In this document: one piece after another, positions 13,639 to 20,650 of the stretch
Numbering within the stretch: position 1 is the first letter of the stretch
Layout of the letters: every line of letters begins with the position of its first letter
Virus record (IMG/VR): IMGVR_UViG_3300032284_001669
Span: 1-20,650 of that record
From: a virus
Strand: one strand, 5' to 3'
Length of the DNA stretch: 20,650 nucleotides
Program-made: the position numbers and the translations under genes
Notes under the pieces: generated by a model
What the model saw: only the letters and a program-made list of their open reading frames with translations
Told to the model about the DNA's origin: nothing
Databases searched by the model: none

Positions 13639-14504
13639 TAATTGGAGCATTCAAAAACTATTCATTCAATCAAATCAAACCTTGGATTTACTCCATAAAT
13701 GAATGTGGTTTTAAGGGAGATAAAGTTTTAATTGCCATTGGTGCAAGTAATGAGACAATATCAAAAATAGCTGATGCAGGTTTTAAAGTAATCTCTGCTC
13801 CAAGTCAAAATGGTATGATGTTCCACATGGAAAGATTCATACATATTTACAATTACTTAAAAGAGTATATTGATGACTATAATTATGTTGTGACTACTGA
13901 TGTTCGTGATGTTATATTCCAAAAGAATCCATCTGATATCATACCTGCTTTTTTAGGTGATAGTAATGAAGAAGGTTGTGGTTTCTATAACACAATATCA
14001 TCTTCTGAAGGAATCAAAATTAAAGATGAACCATGGAACAGAGAAAATATTGTAAAATGCTTTGGTCCATTTTTCTATGAGCAAGTTAAAGATTGTGATG
14101 TTTTAAATGTTGGAACATTAGCAGGTCGAGCATGTGATATACGTGATTTGTGTGCCGCACTATTTCAAATGTCACTTAATCGTGCAGATTGGGTAGCAGA
14201 TCAAGCCGCCTATAATATTATGATGCGTTGGATACAATATAATGGTTTTGACTATTGCACAACATTAGAAGATGCATGGGCTTGTAACCTACATGTCACA
14301 AATAAACCAGATCAAATGGAACAATTTGGTCCATACTTATTGGGTGAAAGGCCGGTATTTGAAAATGGTTTGGTGCTTGATGGAAAGAATAAAAAACCTT
14401 ATTGTATAGTTCACCAATATGATCGTGTACCAGAAATGAAAAAATATTATGAAGCGAAATATGGAGTAGAAAATGTTATCACAATCAGAACTGACCATGT
14501 ATAA
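13623..14504 (+). CDS. Putative GT-A-type glycosyltransferase
   Basis: The 293-residue protein starts with a Rossmann-like strand (KDLIIGAFKNY), has VVTTDVRDVIFQ (D93, D96; a metal-binding DxxD/DxD position typical of GT-A enzymes), LNVGTLAG (a common acceptor/donor-side motif), a WVADQAAYNIM helix and a C-terminal IVHQYDR (264-267 HQYD), where a His often completes the metal site. I therefore call it a glycosyltransferase, though I cannot place the family number. It overlaps the preceding GT2 gene and the next oxygenase gene, indicating co-translation. Confidence 0.75.
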   Translation: MAKDLIIGAFKNYSFNQIKPWIYSINECGFKGDKVLIAIGASNETISKIADAGFKVISAPSQNGMMFHMERFIHIYNYLKEYIDDYNYVVTTDVRDVIFQKNPSDIIPAFLGDSNEEGCGFYNTISSSEGIKIKDEPWNRENIVKCFGPFFYEQVKDCDVLNVGTLAGRACDIRDLCAALFQMSLNRADWVADQAAYNIMMRWIQYNGFDYCTTLEDAWACNLHVTNKPDQMEQFGPYLLGERPVFENGLVLDGKNKKPYCIVHQYDRVPEMKKYYEAKYGVENVITIRTDHV

Positions 14505-15282
14505 TAAAATCAATAAAATATTGGTCAATGGATTAGATATAGAAGAACTCAAGAGTAACTTCTTTGAAGGTAAACCTTTCAATCATGTTATCATTGATAA
14601 TTTTTTCGATGAAGACTTTGCACTAGAAGTGGTCAAGGAATTGCCAGATTATAACAGCAATTACTTCGATGCGAAATATGATAACATGATTGAGAAGAAG
14701 AAAACTATTCAAAATTGGTCAATGTTTCCACCGAATGTTTATAAAGCATTCAATCTCTTGATGGGGCAATATTTTACTCTCTTGTTACGTGAGGTGACAA
14801 ATCAACCATGGTTAACGCCTGATATTGGGCTTCATGGTGGTGGAATACATATGCATCAAGCAGGCGATTATTTGAACACACATTATGATTATGAAATTCA
14901 TCCCAAACTTGACATGAAGCGTAAGTTGAATATTATCATTTATATGGAACCATCATGGCAACCAGAATGGGGTGGTAATTTAGAATTATGGTCACATGAT
15001 CCAGAAACAAACAGGCCAAAAGAATTGGTTTCTTCTATTACACCCAAATTCAATCGTGCCGTTATATTCGATACAACACAAAATTCGTGGCATGGTGTCA
15101 CTGGTGGTATTTTTTCACCAAAAGGTATTTACAGAAAGAGTCTTGCGGCTTATTATTTGATTCCAGCAACAGATGAGGAATTGAATGCTTCCCTTAGAAA
15201 AAGAGCACTTTTTGCCCCTAGAGTGGATCAAATTGATAACCCAGAAGTTGAAGAATTTATTAAAAACCGTTCGGAGATGTAA
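14473..15282 (+). CDS. 2-oxoglutarate/Fe(II)-dependent oxygenase (prolyl-hydroxylase-like)
   Basis: The 269-residue protein has the double-stranded beta-helix signature: GGIHMHQAGDYLNTHYDYE gives His137-x-Asp139, NSWHGV gives the distal iron ligand His207, and YRKSLAAYYL gives Arg221, which binds 2-oxoglutarate. The middle strands LNIIIYMEP and WGGNLELW are typical of prolyl-4-hydroxylase-like enzymes. Such enzymes hydroxylate proteins, sugars or small molecules. The start at 14473 has GGAG at 14463-14466, so it overlaps the preceding gene by 32 nt; Met9 at 14497 lacks a ribosome binding site. Its place between glycosyltransferases suggests it modifies a sugar or the peptide that will be glycosylated. 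Confidence 0.9.
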   Translation: MLSQSELTMYNKINKILVNGLDIEELKSNFFEGKPFNHVIIDNFFDEDFALEVVKELPDYNSNYFDAKYDNMIEKKKTIQNWSMFPPNVYKAFNLLMGQYFTLLLREVTNQPWLTPDIGLHGGGIHMHQAGDYLNTHYDYEIHPKLDMKRKLNIIIYMEPSWQPEWGGNLELWSHDPETNRPKELVSSITPKFNRAVIFDTTQNSWHGVTGGIFSPKGIYRKSLAAYYLIPATDEELNASLRKRALFAPRVDQIDNPEVEEFIKNRSEM

Positions 15283-16095
15283 ATGGGTAACATTAGTATT
15301 GTAACAGCATTTTTTGATATTGGTCGTGGTGATTGGACACCAGATAAAGGCTTACCACATTACTTACAAAGATCAACTGAAACATATATGGAAAGATTCT
15401 CACACTTAGCCAAGTTGGAGAATGATATGGCTGTGATCACAACACCAGAATTCACACAAAGAATTTTGGACTTGAGACAAGGTAGACCTACGATTGTCAT
15501 TGAAGATTCGTTGGATAACTATGATGATATCAGACAGAGAATCAAGAGTGTACAATCTGATCCAAATTTTCAAAAGTTGATTCATCCATCACAAGTTAAA
15601 AATCCAGAATATTGGAATGCTGATTATGTGTTGGTCAACTTTTTAAAATCAACCTTTGTTAGAAATGTAATCCGATCTGAACTATTCACAACAGATTTGA
15701 TTGCATGGTTGGATTTTGGTTACTGTAGAACAGCGGATAAGATTCCACCTAGCAAACGTTGGTCATATAATTTTAATCCAGATAAAATGCATATGTTCAA
15801 CTACAAAGATTTGGAAAAAGAACCATCTCTTTTACGCATCATATCAACCAATGATGTTTATATACTAGGTGCTAAAATTGTAGGTGGACAAAAAGCATGG
15901 ATAGAATTCAAAGATTTAATGGGTGTCTGTTTGGCCAATTTACTTAATAGCAAGTTGGTAGACGATGATCAAACCTTGATGTTAATGTCTACGATTTATA
16001 GACCACAATTGTTCGACCTACATAGAATACCAGACCATCAACTTGGTTTGGATCCATTTGTTATTTTAAAGGACTTTAATACAGATTATGAGTGA
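15283..16095 (+). CDS. HtrL/YibB-like (WlaTC/HtrL family) glycan-related protein
   Basis: The 270-residue protein opens with the family signature ISIVTAFFDIGRGDW (4-18), followed by YLQRSTETYMERFSHLAKLEN, and carries AWLDFGYCR (141-149), where an acidic residue sits on a strand as in GT-A metal sites. HtrL/YibB proteins occur in LPS core and surface-polysaccharide gene clusters and are thought to be glycosyltransferase-like; their biochemistry is poorly known. It follows the oxygenase stop without a gap and overlaps the methyltransferase by 8 nt. Confidence 0.82.
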   Translation: MGNISIVTAFFDIGRGDWTPDKGLPHYLQRSTETYMERFSHLAKLENDMAVITTPEFTQRILDLRQGRPTIVIEDSLDNYDDIRQRIKSVQSDPNFQKLIHPSQVKNPEYWNADYVLVNFLKSTFVRNVIRSELFTTDLIAWLDFGYCRTADKIPPSKRWSYNFNPDKMHMFNYKDLEKEPSLLRIISTNDVYILGAKIVGGQKAWIEFKDLMGVCLANLLNSKLVDDDQTLMLMSTIYRPQLFDLHRIPDHQLGLDPFVILKDFNTDYE

Positions 16096-16657
16096 TACTA
16101 TTATTTTCAATACTGAACAACAAGCATTCTCTCTTAGACCAGGTTTCAGAAAAAGTTCTGGCCATGGATTAGGTGAATTGGTCAAAAACATGGAAAATCC
16201 ATTTGTGGTCGAAATTGGTTGCTCCGAAGGTGACACAACTGAATGGCTACTACAATGTAATCCAACATTAAGAATTGTTTCCATTGATCCTTATGTTAAT
16301 TATGTGGATTGGAATGGCAACAATCTGAATGATAGACAGGAGTTTTATGAAAAGACTCTACGCCGGTTGCAACCATATGGTAATCGTTTCAGAATGATTA
16401 GAGATTATTCGGATAATGCTGTTAACATGTTTAGTGACAATATGATAGATGTGCTATTCATCGATGGATTACACACCTATGATCAGGTTTTAATTGACTG
16501 TAACAACTATTACTCCAAAGTTAAAACTGGTGGAATCTTCTCAGGACATGACTACAGAGTTATACCGGGTGTCAACAAAGCCGTTAACGAATTTGCGGCC
16601 AAAGTTGGTAAAGATATTTTAGAAACAGAATGTGACGTTTGGTATTGGTATAAATGA
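16088..16657 (+). CDS. SAM-dependent class I methyltransferase
   Basis: The 189-residue Rossmann methyltransferase has motif I VVEIGCSEGDTTEWLL (40-55), an acidic end of strand 2 in IVSIDPY (63-69), and VLFIDGLHTYDQVLIDCNNYY (122-142) with KTGGIFSGHDY, the pattern of the Methyltransf_24-type family often linked to sugar or small-molecule O-methylation. The C-terminus (GVNKAVNEFAAKVG, CDVWYWYK) is complete. It overlaps its neighbours at both ends (8 nt upstream, 4 nt downstream), so it belongs to the same cassette and may cap or decorate the glycan. Confidence 0.87.
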   Translation: MSDTIIFNTEQQAFSLRPGFRKSSGHGLGELVKNMENPFVVEIGCSEGDTTEWLLQCNPTLRIVSIDPYVNYVDWNGNNLNDRQEFYEKTLRRLQPYGNRFRMIRDYSDNAVNMFSDNMIDVLFIDGLHTYDQVLIDCNNYYSKVKTGGIFSGHDYRVIPGVNKAVNEFAAKVGKDILETECDVWYWYK

Positions 16658-17331
16658 ATTCATTGTTTATTATAACCTCTTGCATCAATAATCTACCAGG
16701 CAGAGGTGTTTTTTCACATGGTGAAAGATATGAACAAACTTTCGACACTATCGAGTCAATTAAAAGATTGGCTCCTGGTGCGAAAATTGTAATTGCAGAT
16801 GATTCTATTGAACCTTTAATTGATGAATGGATGTATAATCTATCAAGCAAGGTAGATAATTTCATTTCATTTAAAGAACACTTTGACATACAAAGATTGT
16901 CCAAAATGGGTCAACAGAGTTATGCGGAATGTATCCTGATGCTAGAATTGTTCAAATCATTACAGGATGGTGTGATTTTACCAGATTTTAAATCGGATAG
17001 AATATTCAAAATAACTGGTCGATGCTCCTTGGATGATGGTTTTGACCTGGGAAATTATAGTAACCTAAGTGATTGCTTCGTTTTCAAAAAACGAGTACAA
17101 TCTTGGATGAGATCAGATATTAGCCTGCTGGATACCAGATTATGGTCATTCAGTTCACCACTTTTATCGGATGCAGTAGAAATGTATCAAAAGATGACAT
17201 GGTACATAAATCAAGGTTTCGACCTTGAACACGCCAGCTTTGCCTGTGTTCCACAAGATAAATTGGTCGAATTTGACCGGGTTTACCTGAAAGGAAGAGT
17301 TGCCTCTGACGGAACCTGGCGCTACGATTGA
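16654..17331 (+). CDS. Putative glycosyltransferase-like protein
   Basis: The 225-residue protein begins with a hydrophobic strand (NSLFIITSCINN), has IVIADDSIEP (46-55), a helix AECILMLELFKSL and DRIFKITGRCSLDDGFD (115-131), then ends KGRVASDGTWRYD. The FKITGRxxL pattern is shared, as far as I recall, with uncharacterised GT-A-like proteins from bacterial polysaccharide loci. No clean DxD motif is visible, so catalysis is uncertain. It overlaps the methyltransferase by 4 nt (ATGA) and is the last gene of the cassette, followed by a late promoter. Confidence 0.6.
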   Translation: MNSLFIITSCINNLPGRGVFSHGERYEQTFDTIESIKRLAPGAKIVIADDSIEPLIDEWMYNLSSKVDNFISFKEHFDIQRLSKMGQQSYAECILMLELFKSLQDGVILPDFKSDRIFKITGRCSLDDGFDLGNYSNLSDCFVFKKRVQSWMRSDISLLDTRLWSFSSPLLSDAVEMYQKMTWYINQGFDLEHASFACVPQDKLVEFDRVYLKGRVASDGTWRYD

Positions 17332-17337
17332 AAGTAT

Positions 17338-17345
17338 TATAAATA
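17338..17345 (+). promoter_or_regulatory. T4-type late promoter box for the candidate internal-protein genes
   Basis: A perfect TATAAATA lies in the only gap between the sugar cassette (stop at 17331) and the next gene (ATG at 17388). Expected start near 17351 gives a leader of about 37 nt. The leader contains a GCAAC/GTTGC hairpin candidate but no clear Shine-Dalgarno before the ATG, which is odd for this genome. Confidence 0.75.
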
Positions 17346-17387
17346 TTCTTACGGCAACCAAAGTGTGTTGCAATTCTCAAAAAAACA

Positions 17388-18590
17388 ATGAAATCATTTA
17401 AATACTTTATCACAGAAGCAGAAGAAGCACCTGAACCTGAAGGCGAAAAGCTAAAGCATATCACCCATGCTGAAGATAGACCACTTCAAAAAGGGCCTGA
17501 AGGTTTCAGACATGCGGTAGAAGCTCTAAAACAAGCACATAACCACATTAAATCTGGTGGCCACAGTTCTGCTTTGTCTATGAAATATGATGGCTCACCA
17601 TCTTTGGTATTTGGCCACCATCCTGAAAGTGGTAAGTTTTTTGTTGCATCGAAGTCTGCATTTAATAAAACACCAAAAATCAATTTTACACATGATGATA
17701 TAGCTAAAAATCATGGCCACGCACCAGGCTTGATGGCTAAATTACATGACTCTCTCAATCACTTAAAGAAGATTACACCAAAAACTGGTGTTTACCAAGG
17801 TGATTTGATGTTCTCAGGTGATGATAAAAAAGAAACAAAGAATGGAGTATCGTTTACACCAAACACCATTCGATACACCGCAAAGGGACATGAGGCAGAT
17901 AAAGTCCGTAAAGCCAAATTGGGTATCGTTGTACACACACAATATCATGGAGACTCAGCCGCTTCAATGAAAGCTGATCCACATCCAGATTTGCATAATT
18001 TCAAAGAACACCCAGATGTTTGGAGAGTTTCTCCAAACCATGATACTCGACAAGTTCATTATTCTGACGAAGCACAGAAAGAATTTAACAATCATATCAA
18101 GGCGGCCGAAGATATACATAAAAAACACGGTAAACAAATGTACTCAGCGGTGCAACCACATTCAGGTTCTGGTGGCCATATGGAAACATATATCAATCAT
18201 ACAGTTAGAACTGATGAGAAGCCAAGTGCGGAAGGTTTAGCGAAGCACATTATGGATAAAGCTAAAAAAGCCTCTGAGAAAGTTAAAACTCCTGCGGCTA
18301 AAGCTAAGAAAACTGCTGAAGGTCAAGAACACGTTAATCATATAATGAACAATAAACAACATTATAATAATATGTTTAATATGCATGATCATCTACAGAA
18401 AGCTAAGGATGTTTTAGTACACACATTAAATCAACATGAGGGTGGGTTGGAACACCATGTTGAGGTTGGTAAAGGTGAAATGAAAAGAACTGATCCTGAA
18501 GGATTTGTTGTGCATCACGCAGGTGAACCGACTAAATTGGTTAACCGAAAAGAATTCAGTAAAATTAATCTATTGAAGGTCAGAAAATGA
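17388..18590 (+). CDS. Candidate packaged protein with ligase-like nucleotidyltransferase motifs
   Basis: The 400-residue, histidine-rich protein (about one residue in ten is His) starts MKSFKYFITE-A, very like the T4 internal-protein capsid-targeting sequence MKTYQEFIAE-A with an I-x-E cleavage site. Downstream it has motifs of covalent nucleotidyltransferases (DNA/RNA ligases): motif I SMKYDGSPSLVFG (Lys66, KxDG), a motif III-like GVYQGDLMF (134-142), motif IV DPEGFVVHH (369-377) and a motif V-like KLVNRKEF (383-390). Motifs III and IV are separated by about 230 residues including a Lys/Ala-rich helix (288-310), which is unusual for ligases. It could be an active ligase, a relative using another acceptor, or an inactive structural form. 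It overlaps the next gene by 4 nt. Confidence 0.75.
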   Translation: MKSFKYFITEAEEAPEPEGEKLKHITHAEDRPLQKGPEGFRHAVEALKQAHNHIKSGGHSSALSMKYDGSPSLVFGHHPESGKFFVASKSAFNKTPKINFTHDDIAKNHGHAPGLMAKLHDSLNHLKKITPKTGVYQGDLMFSGDDKKETKNGVSFTPNTIRYTAKGHEADKVRKAKLGIVVHTQYHGDSAASMKADPHPDLHNFKEHPDVWRVSPNHDTRQVHYSDEAQKEFNNHIKAAEDIHKKHGKQMYSAVQPHSGSGGHMETYINHTVRTDEKPSAEGLAKHIMDKAKKASEKVKTPAAKAKKTAEGQEHVNHIMNNKQHYNNMFNMHDHLQKAKDVLVHTLNQHEGGLEHHVEVGKGEMKRTDPEGFVVHHAGEPTKLVNRKEFSKINLLKVRK

Positions 18591-19942
18591 AAAGTTTCAA
18601 AACATTTATTACTGAAAACTTAGGTGACGACCATGATTTTGGTAGCCAAAAACCATATCACTCATACACAACTGATGATGGTCATAAAATAGATGTACAT
18701 GTTATCAATCGTTTAGGTGGTAAATCTGCAATATTTTACAATAAGAATCTAGGTGATGTAACTAAAGTTGCACACTGGGGTTTAAATGCGGATGAGCCAA
18801 CCAAAGAAGATTTGAGGAAAATTGGTCATGATGAAGAAGATGAACATGGCCAAAGTTTGTTGGAAAAATTTACTGCTGGTGGTGATATAACTCCAGACAC
18901 TGCTGGTAAAATAGCCGAACACTCTACAGCAATGCATTTGATGCATATTGCACATAAAACTTCTGGAACATATGGTTCTCCTGAACATAAAAAAGCAATT
19001 CAACCACATATTGATGCTATTAATAAATTAGGTCAAGGCGCAAAAGCCGAACATGTCGATACAAGAGTTGAGCATGGTAAAATAGCCGCAAATGCTATAC
19101 ACGAAGCAATTCGTCAGAAACATGGTGAGGGTGCCACAATTACTTCTGTCGGACACACATCAAAAAAAGGTGATATTGGAAGATTCACAAAAGGTCAACA
19201 TAATGATACACAAGAAAATCCTTCAGATGTTTCTATTGAAGTTTCTAATTCACAACATGCTTTAGGACCAGAAGAAAAGCATTATGAAGGTTATTCTTTA
19301 AAATCTTCCAAAAAATCTAATGTCATAACTGCAAAAAATCCATCAATTCATATGGATGGTATTCTTGACCATCCAAGAAGAAAACTTAATACGGATGCTA
19401 TCTCTAGAACTGAGTTGGGAAAAGTACACACAATGTTGGGAGTCGGTCATCTGAAATCTAGTGAAAGAAAGAAATATCTTGATGATTTCCGCAAAAAAGA
19501 AGGCGTTAAGTCTGATTCTTCACTTGAAGGTGCTACAAATGAATTGGCTCGTCCAGCAAAAACTTCAGTTGCAAAAGAATTACATGACCACTTAGATTTC
19601 TTAACAAAACATTCTGAGGGCCATGAAATGATAGGAAAAATGCTTAAAAAACATTTGACTGCTGATACCAGTATGCCATGGTCAAAAGTTCACATCAAAG
19701 GTGATACACCTTCAAAAGTTCATGCCGCAGTAACATCTGGTAGTGATTCTCCACTAAATAAATTGTTCAATGATAAAACCACAAAATATGCTGTTACTAG
19801 AAATGGTGATAAAGTGACTGTACACAAAAAAGAGAAAAATGGATCAATGACTCCTTTAGCACACTATTCACCTAAAACAAAATCTAACGCTTTTAAAGAA
19901 AACGTTCATGGATGGAACGTATTACCAGCAAAAATACACTAA
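18587..19942 (+). CDS. Candidate packaged protein of unknown function (MKSFK leader)
   Basis: The 451-residue hydrophilic, His/Lys-rich protein starts MKSFKTFITE-N, the same leader as its neighbours. A mixed alpha/beta region follows, with a segment NPSDVSIEVSNSQ (211-223) and, after a loop, HYEGYSLKSSKKSN (232-245). The Asp214/Glu218...Lys239 spacing and strand pattern faintly recall the PD-(D/E)xK nuclease core; I give this low weight. It is coupled to the upstream gene by ATGA and followed one base later by the next gene. I do not recognise the family. High charge and the leader fit a protein held inside the capsid with DNA. Confidence 0.7.
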   Translation: MKSFKTFITENLGDDHDFGSQKPYHSYTTDDGHKIDVHVINRLGGKSAIFYNKNLGDVTKVAHWGLNADEPTKEDLRKIGHDEEDEHGQSLLEKFTAGGDITPDTAGKIAEHSTAMHLMHIAHKTSGTYGSPEHKKAIQPHIDAINKLGQGAKAEHVDTRVEHGKIAANAIHEAIRQKHGEGATITSVGHTSKKGDIGRFTKGQHNDTQENPSDVSIEVSNSQHALGPEEKHYEGYSLKSSKKSNVITAKNPSIHMDGILDHPRRKLNTDAISRTELGKVHTMLGVGHLKSSERKKYLDDFRKKEGVKSDSSLEGATNELARPAKTSVAKELHDHLDFLTKHSEGHEMIGKMLKKHLTADTSMPWSKVHIKGDTPSKVHAAVTSGSDSPLNKLFNDKTTKYAVTRNGDKVTVHKKEKNGSMTPLAHYSPKTKSNAFKENVHGWNVLPAKIH

Positions 19943-19943
19943 A

Positions 19944-20650
19944 ATGAAATCATTTAAGCAATTAATCGTAGAGAAAAATGACGAATCCAATCCAGTTGTG
20001 ATGGCGTTTGGTCGTATGAATCCTCCAACAACAGGACATTTGAAATTGATTCATAAAGTGCATGATATTGCAGATAAAGAAAAAGCGGCCCATGCAGTTA
20101 TAGTTTCACACTCTCAAGATTCTAAAAAGAATCCATTGTCTACTCAACAAAAATTAAAACATCTACAACGTTATTCACCTGAAACACATTTTGTTGGTTC
20201 ATCTTCAAATGAGCCATCTTTGTTACATCATGCTTCCAATCTGTACAAAATGGGCCATAAGCATTTAATTATGGTTGCAGGTTCAGACCGTGTTAAAGAG
20301 TATCATGATTTACTACACAAATATAACGGAGTAGAAGGAAGACACGGTCATTTCAATTTCAAAAAAATAGAAGTTCGTTCCGCAGGCCACCGTGATCCTG
20401 ATGCTGAAGGTGAAGAAGGCATGTCAGGATCTAAAATGCGCCAACATGCGAAGAACAATGACTTCTCATCTTTTAGACAAGGTGTACCTAGTCATGTATC
20501 AGATCATGATGCTAGGGAATTGATGCATGATGTCCGTAAAGGAATGAACTTACATGAAAGTCATAATCGCGGATTGAACAAAGCTATTTTTGTTACAGGT
20601 GGTCCAGGTTCAGGTAAAGATATCATTTTACGTGAATGTATTGCTGAACA
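19944..20650 (+). CDS. Candidate packaged nucleotidyltransferase fused to a P-loop domain (partial)
   Basis: The reading frame is open to the window end (235 codons, no stop), so the protein is truncated here. It starts MKSFKQLIVE-K, again the shared leader. Residues about 17-180 form a cytidylyltransferase/NMN-adenylyltransferase-like domain: VVMAFGRMNPPTTGHLKLI carries the (H/T)xGH nucleotide-binding signature (TTGH 29-32), then VAGSDRVKEY (111-120), and GMSGSKMRQ (159-167) corresponds to the ISSTxxR-type motif. A second domain begins with a Walker A loop FVTGGPGSGKD (216-226), as in a kinase or ATPase. The order resembles NadR-type fusions (adenylyltransferase then kinase), suggesting NAD metabolism, but the second domain could equally be a different P-loop enzyme. 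No Shine-Dalgarno is clear; it probably relies on coupling. Confidence 0.83.
   Translation, partial: MKSFKQLIVEKNDESNPVVMAFGRMNPPTTGHLKLIHKVHDIADKEKAAHAVIVSHSQDSKKNPLSTQQKLKHLQRYSPETHFVGSSSNEPSLLHHASNLYKMGHKHLIMVAGSDRVKEYHDLLHKYNGVEGRHGHFNFKKIEVRSAGHRDPDAEGEEGMSGSKMRQHAKNNDFSSFRQGVPSHVSDHDARELMHDVRKGMNLHESHNRGLNKAIFVTGGPGSGKDIILRECIAE

Noticed and set aside
16649-16656. TATAAATG resembling a late promoter box
   Set aside because: It overlaps the ATG of the gene it would precede, leaving no room for a leader, and one base differs from consensus.

Overview
The window looks like part of the AT-rich genome of a T4-like (myovirus-type) bacteriophage infecting a Gram-negative, probably aquatic, bacterium. 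The phage assignment rests on recognisable T4-type replication genes (family B DNA polymerase gp43, UvsX recombinase, gp41 helicase), a short GroES-like (gp31-type) co-chaperonin, phage tRNAs, T4-type late promoter boxes (TATAAATA), and N-terminal peptides like the T4 capsid-targeting sequence. The Gram-negative host is inferred from outer-membrane curli secretion genes. The host genus cannot be read from the sequence.

Layout: (1) 1-800, plus strand: tRNA-Gly(TCC), a degenerate tRNA-like element, a GroES-like gene, a small conserved phage gene, an initiator-like tRNA-Met(CAT) and an intrinsic terminator. (2) 6243 down to 798, minus strand: a compact seven-gene operon of two paralogous small membrane proteins, CsgF, CsgG, a curlin-like amyloid protein, a FecR-domain periplasmic protein and a full-length CHASE2 class III nucleotidyl cyclase. 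(3) 6244-6320: a divergent control region with a good sigma70-type promoter facing the replication genes and a near-consensus late box facing the curli operon. (4) 6321-11921, plus strand: a small conserved phage protein, gp43, UvsX, a small unknown protein and gp41. (5) 11950-17331, plus strand: a late-type gene of unknown function, then six tightly overlapping genes for glycosyltransferases, a 2OG-Fe(II) oxygenase, an HtrL/YibB-like protein and a methyltransferase, which look like a glycan or small-molecule decoration cassette. (6) 17388 to the window end, plus strand, behind a perfect TATAAATA box: three consecutive proteins that all begin MKSFKxxIxE, resembling the T4 internal-protein targeting and cleavage signal. 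The first carries covalent-nucleotidyltransferase (ligase-like) motifs and the third an NMN-adenylyltransferase-like domain followed by a P-loop.

The two most interesting systems are the curli/FecR/CHASE2-cyclase operon and the candidate set of packaged enzymes. The first could export an amyloid from the infected cell and couple the envelope to cyclic-nucleotide signalling. The second could be loaded into the head, processed by the prohead protease and injected with the DNA. Both functions are inferences from gene content and motifs; the motifs themselves are visible in the sequence.
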